This document shows positions 35,421 to 47,968 of a stretch of DNA of 64,000 nt, one piece after another. Under the pieces are notes generated by a model, which was given only the letters and a program-made list of their open reading frames with translations, did not search any database and was not told the origin of the DNA. A program made the position numbers and the translations under genes. Within the stretch, counting starts at the first letter, position 1, and each line of letters opens with the position of its first letter. This DNA comes from Cunninghamia lanceolata (lineage: Eukaryota; Streptophyta; Pinopsida; Cupressales; Cupressaceae): the NCBI GenBank assembly GCA_027924645.1, contig BSBN01001365.1:343166-407165 (forward strand), in the 5' to 3' direction.

Positions 35421-35639
35421 TAGAATAATGAAACCTTCATTTTGAACTAATATAGACTTCAATAGATCATAAATTCCTTATTTTCATAGCCAAGTTCCTA
35501 CCCAAATTGAAGAGGCTACTAAAAACAAGTATTGAAAATTAGGGACATTACTATTATTTTGATTATGTGTAGCAAATTTGTTTGCACAATTAGCATGGAA
35601 GTAATTGCAAGTATGGATGTTGCCAATTGTAGGTTTGTT

Positions 35640-36090
35640 TGCACAATCAACATGTGACTAATTGCAGGCTTGGATGTTGCTAATTACAATCCTAGGGTTA
35701 TTAATTTGATTAGTCATGCTAACCATGGCTTCCTTTTGCAAGGATTGAATGAAAGCCTAGAGGATTAAAAAAAATTAAATTTCATAATTTAGAAAGCACT
35801 TAGATTTAGAAAATGATTACTATGAAACCCATCACAAGAAACTAGTTCAGAAGATAAAGCTCAAAGAACTTATGTCTTCCAAACTTTTGTCTATAGAAAA
35901 TAAAGATATAAATTTTCATTTCCCACAACATGTTAAAGGATTGGTTGGATTTGGAGTTCTAGATCACCTTGTGGGTTAGTAGTGGAAGTTTAAAGAGTTT
36001 GGGCAAGGCCCACCATACTTTTACTTTGAATATGTGTATAGTATGCCAAAGGGTAACTAAAATTTATGGATTGAAAGCACTTTTTGGTTT
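35640..36090 (+). pseudogene. DRM relic, copy 2, N-terminal part of the catalytic region
   Basis: Contains LPQHVKGLVGFG...EFGQGPPYFYFEYVYSMPKG at about 35925-36060. This matches the DRM segment that begins the methyltransferase domain (…GPPYFYFENVxxxPKG…), with stops within. Just upstream (35660-35760) is the unassigned phrase YNPRVINLISHANHGFLLQG, which recurs in copy 3. As in real DRM genes, this part lies 5' of motifs I-IV (copy 2: 36806-37325). Confidence 0.7.
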
Positions 36091-36311
36091 CAAGTAGAAA
36101 ACATGGCTACATGCACAACCTTCATATGAATAATTATTTTAAGATTTACTATTAGGTTGTGTTTTTATAACTCAAACTTCATAAATGTTTTAGTTTAAAA
36201 CTCTACTAAGAGTTTATGAGATAAAATTATTGCATTATATCAAATTAAGTGTCTTGTAAATAAGTTATTTTTTAAAAGAAAACTGTATTGTTTAAAGATG
36301 CATGAAGGAGA

Positions 36312-36802
36312 CAACACCAATCTTAACTACATAGACATAGTGGAAAGAAGTGTTCCATTGTGTGATAGAATTGGTGTTAAGCATTCTTTCTATTTGTTGG
36401 ACTTTCAAATTAGTTGTTGCAAATGTCCATTTTTGAGCCAAAGCAACATTTTTTTCCAATTGTATTGGTCGTGCCATGTATGAATGAATGAAGCTTGGAG
36501 ATGGGATGTTGCTATTGTTAGAGATAGCTACACTTTAGTGTGCAATGAGTACACTAAATAGGTCTTAAACGTGAGTTATCAGGTCCTTAAGCAAATGACG
36601 TGTTTCACTAATATATTAAGGTTTACTTTTGGTGGTGGGTCTCTTACTCAGAAGGGTTTTCCCAAGTATATATGTCATCTTATCTTCTCTATCTCCACTT
36701 ATTTTTCTATGTTTCATTAAGGTTACATGTGTTTTAGATCAACAAATTTTATTACTTTCCATTGCTCCTAATTGAGGAATAAATATTGTAAAAAACCATA
36801 CA
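36312..36802 (+). mobile_element. LTR-like insertion inside DRM copy 2
   Basis: Compared with copy 3 (47430-47470), copy 2 is interrupted between atgaaggagac (ending about 36311) and aaatgcttttcat (36806). The inserted DNA from about 36597 to 36795 matches, in reverse orientation, the LTR-like sequence at 62187-62390 (shared ggtgggtct, cagaagggttttcccaagtatat, ttttattactttcc). It ends taaaaaaccataca. Likely a copia solo LTR or fragment; the 5' limit is approximate. Confidence 0.55.
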
Positions 36803-36805
36803 TTT

Positions 36806-37325
36806 AAATGCTTTTCATCGAGTAGTGAGGCAATTGGCTTCCATAGATGTAAAAATGGAAGAAGAGGAAAAATTTATCACTTTGATTTGTTCATTATAGG
36901 ATACCATCTTTCTGTTTTGAAGCCTATCTATATAAAGGGGACCAATATCCTTTCTTTGTTCTCTAGAACTGGGGGTGCAAAAGTTGCTTTGCATCGTTTG
37001 GGTATACCACTCAATTATGTTGTATCTACAAAAATTTGTAAAGAAAATAAGCTTATGCCCAAAAATTGGGTGGAAAAAACACGTAAAAAGGGTAAATTGA
37101 TTGAGGTGAAAGATGTGTAGAATTTGACAAAAGAAAGACTTGATGAAATGATTAATTAAATTGGAGGTTTTGATTTTATAATAGGTGGAAGCCCCTATAA
37201 TAATCTTACAAGCAACAACAGGAACTTAAGGGATGGGCTAGAGGGGAAGCATTCTACTATTTTCTATAGATTTTCATGGATTGTGAATTATGTAAGGCAT
37301 GCAATGCATTCAAGTGTAACTTGAC
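36806..37325 (+). pseudogene. DRM relic, copy 2 (motifs I-IV)
   Basis: An almost continuous frame gives FIIGYHLSVLKPIYIKGTNILSLFSRTGG, AKVALHRLGIPLNYVVSTKICKENKL, KGKLIEVKDV and GGFDFIIGGSPYNNLTSNN, then GLEGKHSTIFYRF. YHLSVLK directly before motif I is diagnostic of the DRM family. Stops fall after KGKLIEVKDV and after DEMIN. Motif I has Arg for Gly and motif IV has Tyr for the catalytic Cys, as in copy 1. Copies 1 and 2 share flanking sequence, so they form a tandem duplication. Confidence 0.87.
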
Positions 37326-37512
37326 AAAATAATGAAACCTTCATTTTTTACTAATTTGGAATTCAACAGATTATAAATTCATTATTTTCATAGCCAAGGT
37401 CCTATCCAAATTGAAGAGGCTACTAAAAAGAAGTATTGAAAATTATGGACATTATTATTATTTTGATTCTATGTTAACAAATTTGTTTGCACAATCAACA
37501 TGGGACTAATTG
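37326..37512 (+). other. Downstream flank of DRM copy 2, left of the 5.86-kb insertion
   Basis: Non-coding; collinear with 35420-35600 (tgaaaccttcattttt, catagccaag, gaagaggctactaaaaa). Ends with the target duplication AATTG at 37508-37512. Confidence 0.7.
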
Positions 37513-40500
37513 TGTAGTGCCCCTCTATTCTCACCTTGGATGAACAGGTGGTCAGGCTAAGGAGCATGAAGACAAAGGTAAAATACTCAGAATACGTAAG
37601 GTATGTTAGACATGTTGATGATAAATTACTCATTTATGCTTAGTTATGCTTACCATGGATTATGGATCACTGATGTAGTTGTCGATATTTGGTAATGATC
37701 ATTATGATGACATTGTTGATGTTAAAGTATATGATGTGTTTTGACATGATCAGCTATTGGTTAAATGATTATGTAGATTAGAGTTATCATGTTTTATGTG
37801 ATCATTTGATACCATGATATCTGATTAATAGTTATAAATGTATATGTTATTACTCATTATGAGCACCCTACTACACTGTGATTCCCTATCACATTGTGTT
37901 TGATTATGTATATATGGATATGCTCGTACACAACCCCTTGGTTTGATGTAGGTTGTAGGTACTAGACACCGACTCCACCTAAATTAGCAAGTCTGAGCGT
38001 GCCTTCACACCAATGGATAAAGTGGATGGGAGATGACATGGGGTCCCCTCTGTTAGCCAATGTCTCCAGTTTGTCGCTATCCATGTATTTCCTGTCGTGG
38101 GTGTAGTCATTGTCCAACTGGTGGTATGTGGTTGTCATAATTGTTGTTTATGTGGTTTTGAGTTGTTGATTTCAGTCGTATGGTTCATTTTATAGAATAA
38201 GTGATCTACGTGTATAGATGTGTTGATATTTGATCATTTGGTTATATAGTCGATGTGTATTTGTTGGAGATTTATTAATTGTTATAGTAATAATAATAAT
38301 AAGTTATATAAATATACATCAATATTAGTTATTTAATTAATGTAGAAAATTAAGAATATTAATTACCTAATTTTTTATAGTAATTAAATTAGTAGCTTTG
38401 AAAGCTAGCAATAATAATAATAGTGGTATAATGATTTTATTTGACATGGGAGATTTTATTTTATTTTGACATTAATTTGTTGTTGGAGTGGGTTGTCAGA
38501 AATTTGAAAATATTCCAATTAGTGGTGTTATGAATGCAATTAATTTTGGGGTTGTGGAGGTTTGAAATGGAGAGAATGGAAGTAGTGGGATTTGATCGTT
38601 TTGTCTATTTTTGGCTTTTGAAAAGATTTTTGAGGGAAGAAATCATGGGGATGGGACGTGCAATTAAAGATAGCAGAATATGATATAGGTTTTGGGAGGA
38701 CCTCTCTCTGGAGGGGGGAGGGGGGAGAAAAAGATTTTGAGATGGTTTATAAGGATTCGATTCCACCTGAGGAGAAGAGGGATAGTTCTTGCGGAGGTGG
38801 CTATAATCTGATGGCAAAATGATTATCATGTTTGGTTCATAAATCAAGGTATGTATGCTTGGCTTGTGCATTTTGTCAACAATTCATGTCCATGCTCTGG
38901 CGCATAAACATTCTTTGAAAGCATATTTTATTAATGTGTTGGATATGCATGAATATTTGCAAAGGCATTGTGTTGAGATCTCATTCATGTAGATCATTAA
39001 ATAGCTTGAATCTAGTATTAATCCTTTCCCTCAATATGGGCACGGTGAAAATGTGTTATTCTTCTTTCGTCAAAATTTGTCAAACCTGTATGCTTTCATT
39101 CGTGCTTGAGTTCTCTTCTGGACATATTTGCCTTGTGTTCAGCCTGTTTCAATCTGCATGTATTATTGAGATATACCTCCTTTCGACTGACAAGTAATCT
39201 TTGTTAGCCTAAGCTTTGATTCTTTAAACCACTCTGTAATCAGTTCGGCCTACATACCATCTTTAGTTATATCTACGTGTACAGTATCTATATGGGGATT
39301 ATTTGATTCACCATGAATGGCATCTGGGAAAGAAGCATTCCAATTATAATAACGCTCCTATCCTTATCACATGTATGATCACAGTCCATTACTCATTCTT
39401 TCTCTTTTAAAAGATGTTAGAAACTGTTAAATTCAATCCTTTGATGCGCGTTTATGGGAGCTCATACGTCGGCAAAAATCAAGACTCATAATTTAAACTC
39501 CTATTGTTTTAGAAAGACTTAGTCTTTACTCAGTAACCTGCAGCCTTAAGATAGGAGAATTTATTTTCTTACCGTTCAGAATTCTGATAGGCTTTTATTT
39601 GTGAGAAGTATAGGAAAACTTTCTAAACCCATTCCTCTCGACTTATTTCCCTCATGCTCTAGTTGACGACCTCTCATATGCTACTTGGCCCTAGTTTTAG
39701 GCCGAGATCATCCTCAACACATATCTCAGCCATTTGAAAAGTGTAGGCCCATTTGACGCTCACTCTAGCTAGCATTCAACGGACTTCTTCAATCAACGTT
39801 CATCATCCTCACTTCAGGCCATATCTGTATTATGTTGGTGTGGTCTTTCAAGTGTGGCCGATCTATGTGTTTTAGCCGATTTCAAGCTGTAAGGTTTGTT
39901 CTTGTATTTCATTTCTTCCTGCCCTATTTGGGTAATGGACTCCTGGTCGCTGCTCTTTGTCTTTTTTGTGTGATTCTCATTATTAGCTTCAAGCTTCTAC
40001 TGTAACTCCTCATCGATCATTGTTATCTCCACATCTTCATCGATTGCTAGTTGTTTTTCTGCCCTCATAACCTCACTGTCTATGCTTGATTCTAGTCATT
40101 TTCTATCATAAGAGGGTCACCATCATTTGATCTGGAATGTGTGATGAAAACTTGAGGAGATCGAAGCATGATAGTCCCCTTGTCGCCCATAGGAATACCT
40201 GCAGATTTTGCCCTGTACTCTTCATTATCTCGCCACAAGAAAATAGTAGAACAATTTCCTCACAGTTATCAATAATTTCATTTTTGTTAACTCTCTGCAA
40301 ATAAGAGTTTTATTTCTCAGAAGGTTATAGGAAGATCCAGACGATTGAATTTAGCAAATTGCTATTGTTATGTTGAGTGATGCGGCTGATATTAGGAAAT
40401 TCTATTTTGAGCTCCATTAATAACATTAGAAATTAGATATTTAATTGATTAGATTGTGCCATTTCATCATAACTTAAAATGATCCATTGGTTTTGAGCAT

Positions 40501-43374
40501 TAAATCAACCATACTTATTACTTTTCTCATCAATTAAAAATATAGTCAATTTTAAATAGAATATATTGAAACATTCTTTCTTTTAAGGTTATTAATCTAA
40601 CTATTAGAATGGACCTACCTTATAGTAGTTAATCAAATTTAGTCAGTAGTTTTGATTTTCAAGAAAAATAGATTATGGAAATAATATAGATTCTTATTTT
40701 TTTTAATCTTAGTTGATTTAATGTAAGTGGTCTGATTATAAATTTAATTGTTGCTTTAGTGTCATTTTGATTTTGGATTGTGATATAGAAGTGTCTATAG
40801 TTAGGTTATTAAATCTATTGAATTGAATAGATCTAGAAAACTTATCAAATTAATTTTATCATTTTTTTTGTATTGGGTAATATTAGAAGTCTAGATTATT
40901 AGAAATAGGATTTGGGATACTTTTAGTTTTCTCAAGACCTATTGTCTTAGTAAACTTAATGCGAGTTGTTAGATTTTACGATGATTTAATATCGTGGTAT
41001 AGGTTATGTTATAAGAATTAATTATAGTTGAGCTATGTGAGTTATTTATGTTAGATACATTTGATTTGATTATTTAATTATAAATGTAGTTAAGTTAGAC
41101 TGTAATGTGTTTCTACAATTGTTAAATTAGATTAAATAAAAATCAATATGTTTATATATTTATTGTTGATAAATTTAATATAATTCTTTAGGTAGTCGAT
41201 GAATTTTAACTTGTGTTATTGATCAATAATTGATTGATATGTTTTCATTTCAAATCACTCAGTGCATTGGCAAGTCAATTGGGACTACCCTAGTGGAATT
41301 AGGTTTAATCCCTAGGGTTACATAACCTTGAGATTTGTGAATCCTTGTGTATTGAGTAAATATAGTGGTTAGAGATTATTTTTTTTAATATAGCCAATAG
41401 GTATGAAAGAATTATATTTTTACCTTAGGAAGATACTCTTGTTTTCTCACTCGACATCAAATTCTTATTGATTATCATGTCCTAGGTGATCCTTATTTGT
41501 TTGAGGATGGTAACATGTGAAACTATGTCACTTAGTGGAAAAATGTCTAGATCATGGAATTAACATATTAGGATAATGATATTTAGCCTTATGTTGTAGG
41601 TTGAAGATTATCATAAAGATTGAATAAGACTTGTTTTTCTAAATAGAAGTATTTTCCTTAATGATTAGTATTCTACAATGAAATATAAATAATTGTATGA
41701 ATTATAGGTGATTGTAATGATTATCTTACAATCTTGACTAAGTGGTAATTTCTATAGTTTGCTTGGTACATCTATTACTTAGTAGTTTGCTTAAGGAATT
41801 CATAGAAAATAGTTCTCTAGATATTCTGGATGCGTAATTTTTAATATCTTATTTAAAGAATGTCTTCTTGATTATTATGTGATGAATAATTGTTTGTATG
41901 TCGTGGTCTATGGATTATGAGTTTATGGATTTGTTAATATGAAGGTCATTTGCATACAGTTTATGTAGGATTTTTGTGACGTGGGGAAAAAAGTAATAGG
42001 TGGATTCTAGAGGCTTAGGAGAATGTGATTATGTTGGGGGTTGGCTATGTGTGCATCTTGTGAGTTGAATGAAATGCATTCTTGAAATATGGTTTCTTAT
42101 TCTTGTTGGAATGTTACATGTGCAAGATGGTTGTGCCTTTTTCAGTGTACCTATACATTTGATGATATTGATTATGCAAGAAGGTAAATGCCTTACATTG
42201 TATTTGAGCACTTGTAGTTAAGTTGGTAAAAGTCTTGCTTGATGGATAGGGTTTTCTAGATGCAGATAGGGGAGTGGCTTTCAATGTGGGGCTGGGGCCC
42301 AAAGTGGCTAGCCAGGATAACCCATTGGAAGTTGGTAATCAAGTGATAACCTAATTAATAAATTAAGGGGTTGGGTAGTTAATCACATTAATCAAGATAA
42401 AGTATGCCTCACTCATGGCTCAAGTGCTTGTTTAGGCTTGAGATGAGATGAGAAAGCTTGGAATGGCAAATCAATTGCGTTGTCCTCATGAAAGGTATGT
42501 TGGTTCCGCATGAGTTTGTATGGGGGCCGGCGGTCGAGAGAGGCTGCCAGGATAACCCAGGATGGGGGCTGGAGCCTAGGAAGACCTGCCGGGATAACCC
42601 ATGACAAGCTATGTGATGACACTCCTCCTTATTGTAGTCTAGCACTCCCAAGTTGTATTTTCCTCCTTTGGTTGTGTGAGTGCCTCTAGAATTGTATGTT
42701 AAGTGTGTAAGTGTTGTTTAAGTTTCTTGTGATGTTCATATTGATCAAGGTTGTATTGGAGTCATGTGTAGTCCTTGCATCTGTTAGTTTTTTTTTTGTC
42801 TTTTGATGGTTGGCTTTGTGGGACCTCATTGTTATCTCCTAGCATGGGGGGTGGACCTCAGGGCTCCACATGGTCGGGTGATTGTGCTTTCTTCCATTGG
42901 TTTTTTTGGCATCGTGGCTCGTGCGTAAAGAAGATGTAGCTCTCTTAATTCTAATTTTGCACCTGTATCAAAGACAGACATTTGTACTATTTGTATTTAG
43001 ATCTTTTGTATCAGAAGAAATCCTTATGTAATTGATGTATCCAAAAAGAGAGCTTTTGTATCATTGAAATTATGTAATTATTCTTGTAAGATAAACTATT
43101 CTGCACTTGTAATCTTGGTTGCAAAAATGTTGATACATTCATATGATGTAACCTAAAATGTTAGTTTGATTCATTTGATTGATCAAATCATGTATGTTGT
43201 TGATTAGTGTTAAGTTGCAATAATGCAGCTATGTAATCCCTAGAGATGATAGTTTAACTTGATGTTATTAGTCTATGTTATGTTTTGTTATCATTTCTTC
43301 TTTTAAAAAAAAAAATTCTGCCTTTTATTGCTTTTGTTGAACTTATCTCTAGGGTTGCATGGCGGGGCATTACA
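37513..43374. mobile_element. 5.86-kb TG...CA insertion, probable giant solo LTR
   Basis: Ends are TGTAGTGCCCC and GGGGCATTACA, an inverted repeat matching at 10 of 11 positions. The 5-bp target duplication AATTG is perfect (37508-37512 and 43375-43379). The empty site can be seen in the related methyltransferase flank near 35600-35665. Inside there is no second copy of either end, no PBS or polypurine tract, and no frame above 90 codons with a motif. These are the ends of a gypsy-type LTR but with only one LTR, so a solo LTR left by recombination fits best, although the length is extreme. A degenerate element whose LTRs I cannot align, or a solo LTR enlarged by later insertions, remains possible. 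Confidence 0.7.
42287..42605. repeat. GC-rich 42-bp repeat: a tandem pair plus one upstream copy
   Basis: Copies at 42287-42328, 42522-42563 and 42564-42605 begin with a G-run (gggggctggagcc-like) and end ctgccaggataaccca. They stand out as GC-rich in an AT-rich element. Confidence 0.75.
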
Positions 43375-43740
43375 AATTGCAAGTATGGATGTTGCCAATT
43401 GTAGACTTGTATGAATATTATTTTGATTATATTGAGCAAATTTATTTATACAATTAACATGGGACTAATTTTAGGCTTGGATGTTGCCAATTACAATCCT
43501 AGGGTTATTAGTTTGATTAGTCATGCTAACCATGGTTTCCTTTTAAAAGGATTGAATGAAAGCCTAGAGGATGTGCAAAAAATCAAATTTGATAAAATAA
43601 AACACTTAGATTTAGAAAAGGATTACTTTGAAACCCATCAGAAGAAACCATTTCTCTCTCCCTCTTTACCTCTCAAAGAAAGTAATCAATATTTCTTCCA
43701 ATGGTGTGTCTATAGAAAATAGAGATATAATTCACAATAT
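43375..43740 (+). pseudogene. DRM-associated relic, copy 3 (5' part)
   Basis: Resumes after the 5.86-kb insertion. It carries GLDVANYNPRVISLISHANHGF, LLKGLNESLEDVQKIKFDKIKHLDLEKDYF (43470-43640) in one open frame, collinear with 35660-35840 in copy 2. I do not recognise this segment as a standard DRM domain; the assignment rests on its conserved position 5' of the DRM pieces. Confidence 0.55.
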
Positions 43741-46700
43741 GTGAAAAATCATAGAAAATAGAGGAATGCTTGTCGGTACTTTAAATTTTATATATAAAGT
43801 AAATATAATTCAATGTAATAAATATAGATAAATATAAAATATATAATAGATTTAATGTACCGGCGAGCAAAAAATGAGAGGCGAAAAACAACTATTCTCA
43901 CCGACTAAATTTATTCATACCATGTAATAAAAAATTATATACTTATCGTGTAATGATACAAGATTAAAATATCATTTTTTATATTATTTAACAAACAAAC
44001 AAATACAAAATTATATAAAAATATTGTTAAGATATTAAATATAAGTCGTAAAAATTTTCATTAAAAATTTTGAAATACTTTATCTTAATGAAATCTTTTT
44101 AAAAAATTGAATTTAAGGAAAGTTTCAAATGATTTTATATTAATAAAAACTAAAAAACTTGAATGGAAGACATAATACCTTACCCTCACAACCACTTGAC
44201 CCATGCAACTATCTCCAAGGAAGACTTTGAATTTTATCTTTATAAAAAAAAGATATATCAAGGAAGGGATAAAGTACCATAGCCATGTGTAATATAAGGC
44301 AAAAAAACCAATAATTCCCTCCAAGCAAGTCATACAAATTTAAAATGTCATTCCCACCGACCCTTTTACTTGGTGTGCCTCTACCCAATTAGGAAAAAGT
44401 TAAAGACACCAAAGTCAACTAAAACCCAATTATCGTGACCATCTCCGAGAGTCGACACAAGATATTTAAAAAAAATATTTGACACAGTGTGGCCCGACGT
44501 TCTTCTCCTACCACGTGCTTTCTTATTGCATTTCAATTCATAATTTCTAGGGTTGTCTGGCTTCTTTGTCTTCTCCTATTGACACCTTCGTCATATATCG
44601 CTTTAGAATCACGGGAGACATTTGTCAAAGACGTGGCAAATACCACGATAATAGAACCACAAACAAACACTTTCCAAAAAGTATGTATAGTGACGACACT
44701 AATAACACTTGAAGAGCACTTGCTCTTAGTCAGAAGTTGCAACCAAATAAATAAATCTAATTTAAAAGTAATTGTAACATGAACATAAGCTATCCATATT
44801 GGTCACAACATAGGGTGCACTTGAAAGACAACATTCTCCTAATCAAATGCTTGTCCTTAAATAAGCAAAACATGTTAAATAATAGTTTTATTATATGAAC
44901 TTAATGGCAAGATCTAAAGGGGCTCAAAAATCTTAATATTATAACTTGTAGATTCATATAGAGAACTTAAAATGCATATACACTATTTGTGTGCAATTTT
45001 AAACTTAATCTTTCTACTAAACCTTTATACTAAAAATTTAATTCAATACTCATATAATTATATTCATATTTAAGGTTTAATATTTCTTTAGTTACATATA
45101 AAAAATAAATAAAACAATTATTTATAAGACAAAATTGACCATCAAAATTGAAGGCTAGTCTCTAATATTAAAAAACTTGAAGTGTATTCTCATTTAATGT
45201 ATGGTACCTAAGAGCAAGCCCCCTTTCATTTTCAACATCTAAACCTAAAATCTTTCCTTTCTCTAAGTGTTCAAATTTAATCAACTATTGTTCCATCTCA
45301 TAGAGGGAACGACGGTTTTAGAAAATTTTAGACGATAGAATCATTTCATATTTTAGGCATACATTCCATGTAAGTATACACATTGTTTCAAGGAGGATAC
45401 TATTAGAAATTATATAAACGTTAAGATTACTAATGTAAATAGAAAGTTGACCTAGAACATTGAATGTAAAGGCGCTCACAAATAATGTCTGGTCTTAGTT
45501 TTGTAAACCGTCAACAATTAGTAGATCAAACTAAATGTAGAGTATTGCTAGCATATACCTATATTATGATTATTAAGGTTTGCTATAGGTACAAGTCTAT
45601 TTTAGATTAGTTACGAGTTAACTATAGGTCAAGGTTGAAACAAACAACAATTAACTATAAAAATAATAAATATTAAACTTTTTTATAATTAACCTATCAT
45701 ACAAAATAATTATATTTATTAAATAAATACCTTTATTCATTATAATATAATTATATATTATACTTCATAAAATTATAATATACCGTTATTTTTATATAAT
45801 AATAAAACGTAATTATCTTATAAATAATACCGCATATTCAAATATAAAAACAATTCTTAAACATAAATTTATGAGCATTAAAATAATTATAAAAATCACT
45901 TTTTAAAATAATTATACATCTAGAGTTTGAATTATTGTTACTTTATTATCCCTAAATAGGGCGTGTTTTTATTCTTACACCCCTATATTTGATTTTTGTT
46001 TGGGCAATGTAAAACAATACATTAATCCCCTAGAAAAGAACATTAAACATGCTTTGCTTACCAAACGGGATCACGAATCAAACCACCTAAGCGTTTAAAA
46101 TGTTTATTTTTATCCCTGATGAGTCTTCAAAATCTTCGTTAAGGCGAGAGAGTGACGTGGTTGTTCTTGATGGCTAATGACCAAATATTAAAATGGAACG
46201 CATTTCACTTCCCCAGGCATATGCCTATGAAAACTGTAAATAAAGCATTCCATGTATGGTAAATGGATAAGCTTGCTATGTTGGTTTTAACTCTTGTAAA
46301 AATGCTGGCATGTATTAATGATGCAATATAAGTAAGCAGCTACATTAAGCTTAGTTTACATGTATATTAATACATATTAAGCAATGTAATTAATCAGTTA
46401 CATTAAGCTTAGTTTACATGTATATTTTCATATGTATAAACTAAAAAAATAGTTATGGGTTTGAAGGTAATATAATGAATTCTCACATAGGGGAAATTTT
46501 AGTTTTAAGGCCGAGCAGCTCAAATTTATTTTTATTTCACTTTAATTTAATGAGAATGACCCCCAAATGGTCATAATTTACTTAATAAATAAATAAATAT
46601 AATATAGATTTTATATATAAATTACCCAACAAATATATAAGTATTTAATATAAATATATGATTTATAATATAATAATATTTTAAAACTATATTTAATAAT

Positions 46701-47278
46701 TTACATTATATAAAATATAATAATAATAAACAATAAAAAAATATATTATATATTGTATGTATAAAATAAATATATTCACTTTAAATATACAATTTATAAT
46801 ATAATATTATACTTAAAATATATACATATAATTATATAACAGTGAGTGAATATAATGTTATATATTAAATTACTTGTTTCTTTTTCTTTAAAATATAAAT
46901 CTAAAACATAATAAAATGTTAAATCTGAGCGAGCAAAGAATAAAGAAATAAATTTGATTTATCTTTCTTTTACATTGATTCATCTTTGCTCTAACATCAT
47001 TACCTTAAAATAACTCCCTTTCTCTACTTTTTAATGCTTTTCTATAGATTTCAATGCAGTATATGATTTTCTTTTATTATCCATCGCGTCATGGGGAATA
47101 TAAATTCAATTGAAAATTGCTCGATTGGTGTGCAAAAATGATTTGGATTGATTATGATTTGTTTCCCAAGGCTTAAAGCTTCATTAACATAACCATTTTT
47201 ACACAAGGGGTGGCAATTAATTCATTTCCTCGAGATTTCGAAATCTAGTGACATCTCGAATTATATTTTTAGAATCTA
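43741..47278. other. AT-rich non-coding stretch
   Basis: No supported gene. Base composition is extremely AT-rich from about 44880 to 46920. A 97-codon frame at 44489-44782 starts with GTG, has a hydrophobic N-terminal stretch and no family match; not accepted. A short tandem duplication lies at 46339-46430. Confidence 0.6.
46339..46430. repeat. Short tandem duplication, about 58-bp period
   Basis: The phrase cattaagcttagtttacatg with its flank occurs at about 46342 and 46400 with nearly identical downstream sequence (tatatt). Two copies only. Confidence 0.8.
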
Positions 47279-47374
47279 GAGAAGGGAGAGATGGAGATGT
47301 AGAAACAAAGGTAAAGAGAGGTAAAGAGATAAAGAGGGAGAGAGAAAGAGATAAAGAGAAGGAGAGAGGGGTAA
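47279..47374 (+). repeat. 96-bp polypurine (GA/AAAG) tract
   Basis: Nearly all A and G (aaagagataaagagggagagag-like units) with only a few T or C. Lies just upstream of DRM copy 3. It could form intramolecular triplex DNA; it is also simply a low-complexity tract. Confidence 0.85.
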
Positions 47375-47440
47375 ACTAACTCTCTTCTAAATAAGTTATT
47401 TTTGAAAAGAATTTTTTATTCTTTAAAGATGGATGAAGGA

Positions 47441-47519
47441 GACTTTGTAACCAAAAAATGAAATGCTTTTCATGTAGTAGTGAGTCAACTAGCTTCCATA
47501 GATGTAAAAATCAAAGAAA
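47441..47519 (+). repeat. Left arm of an inverted repeat around DRM copy 3
   Basis: About 79 bp (gactttgtaacc...gatgtaaaaatc) that recurs in inverted orientation at 47969-48047 with about eight differences by eye. The loop is about 450 bp and contains the whole methyltransferase frame. Confidence 0.8.
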
Positions 47520-47934
47520 AGGGAAAATACATCACTTTAATTTGTTCATTATAGGATGCCATGTTTATATTTTGAAGCCTATTTATCCAAAGGGGATTAA
47601 TATCCTTTCTTTGTTCTCTAGAATAGGGGGTGTAGAAGTTGTTTTGTATAGTTTTGGTATACCACTCAATTATATTGTATCTGCAAAAATTTGTAAAGAA
47701 AACAAGCTTATCCTCAAACGTTGGGTAGAAAAAACACATCAAAAGGGTAAATTGATTGAGGTAGAAGATGTGAAGAATTTGACAAAAGAAAGACTTCATG
47801 AAATGATTAATTCGATTGGAAGTTTTGATCTAATAATATGTGGAAGCCCCAATAATAATCTAACAGGAAACAATATGAACACAAGGGATGGGCTAGAAGG
47901 GAAGCATTCCTCTATTTTCTATGAATTTCCATAG
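47458..47934 (+). pseudogene. DRM relic, copy 3 (motifs I-IV), open 158-codon frame
   Basis: The only DRM relic here with an uninterrupted frame from ATG to stop. It gives LFIIGCHVYILKPIYPKGIN, ILSLFSRIGGVEVVLYSFGIPLNYIV, KGKLIEVEDVKNLTKERLHEMI, then GSFDLIICGSPNNNLTGNN and GLEGKHSSIFY. Motif I again has Arg for Gly (LSLFSRIGG) and the catalytic Cys of SPCNN is Asn. It covers only the C-terminal motifs I-IV of a protein that is normally about 600 residues, so it is a fragment, not a functional enzyme. A stable short product cannot be excluded but nothing supports it. Confidence 0.87.
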
Positions 47935-47968
47935 ATTGTGAATTATGTAAGGCATTCAATGCATTCCT

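Noticed and set aside
42215..42226. Possible tRNA gene or SINE head at a box A match
   Set aside because: No box B at proper distance and no cloverleaf could be drawn; mentioned only as a weak signal within the 42-bp repeat finding.
44489..44782. 97-codon plus-strand frame with a hydrophobic, signal-peptide-like N-terminus
   Set aside because: It begins with GTG, not ATG; the flanks are AT-rich non-coding DNA and nothing in the mature part is recognisable.
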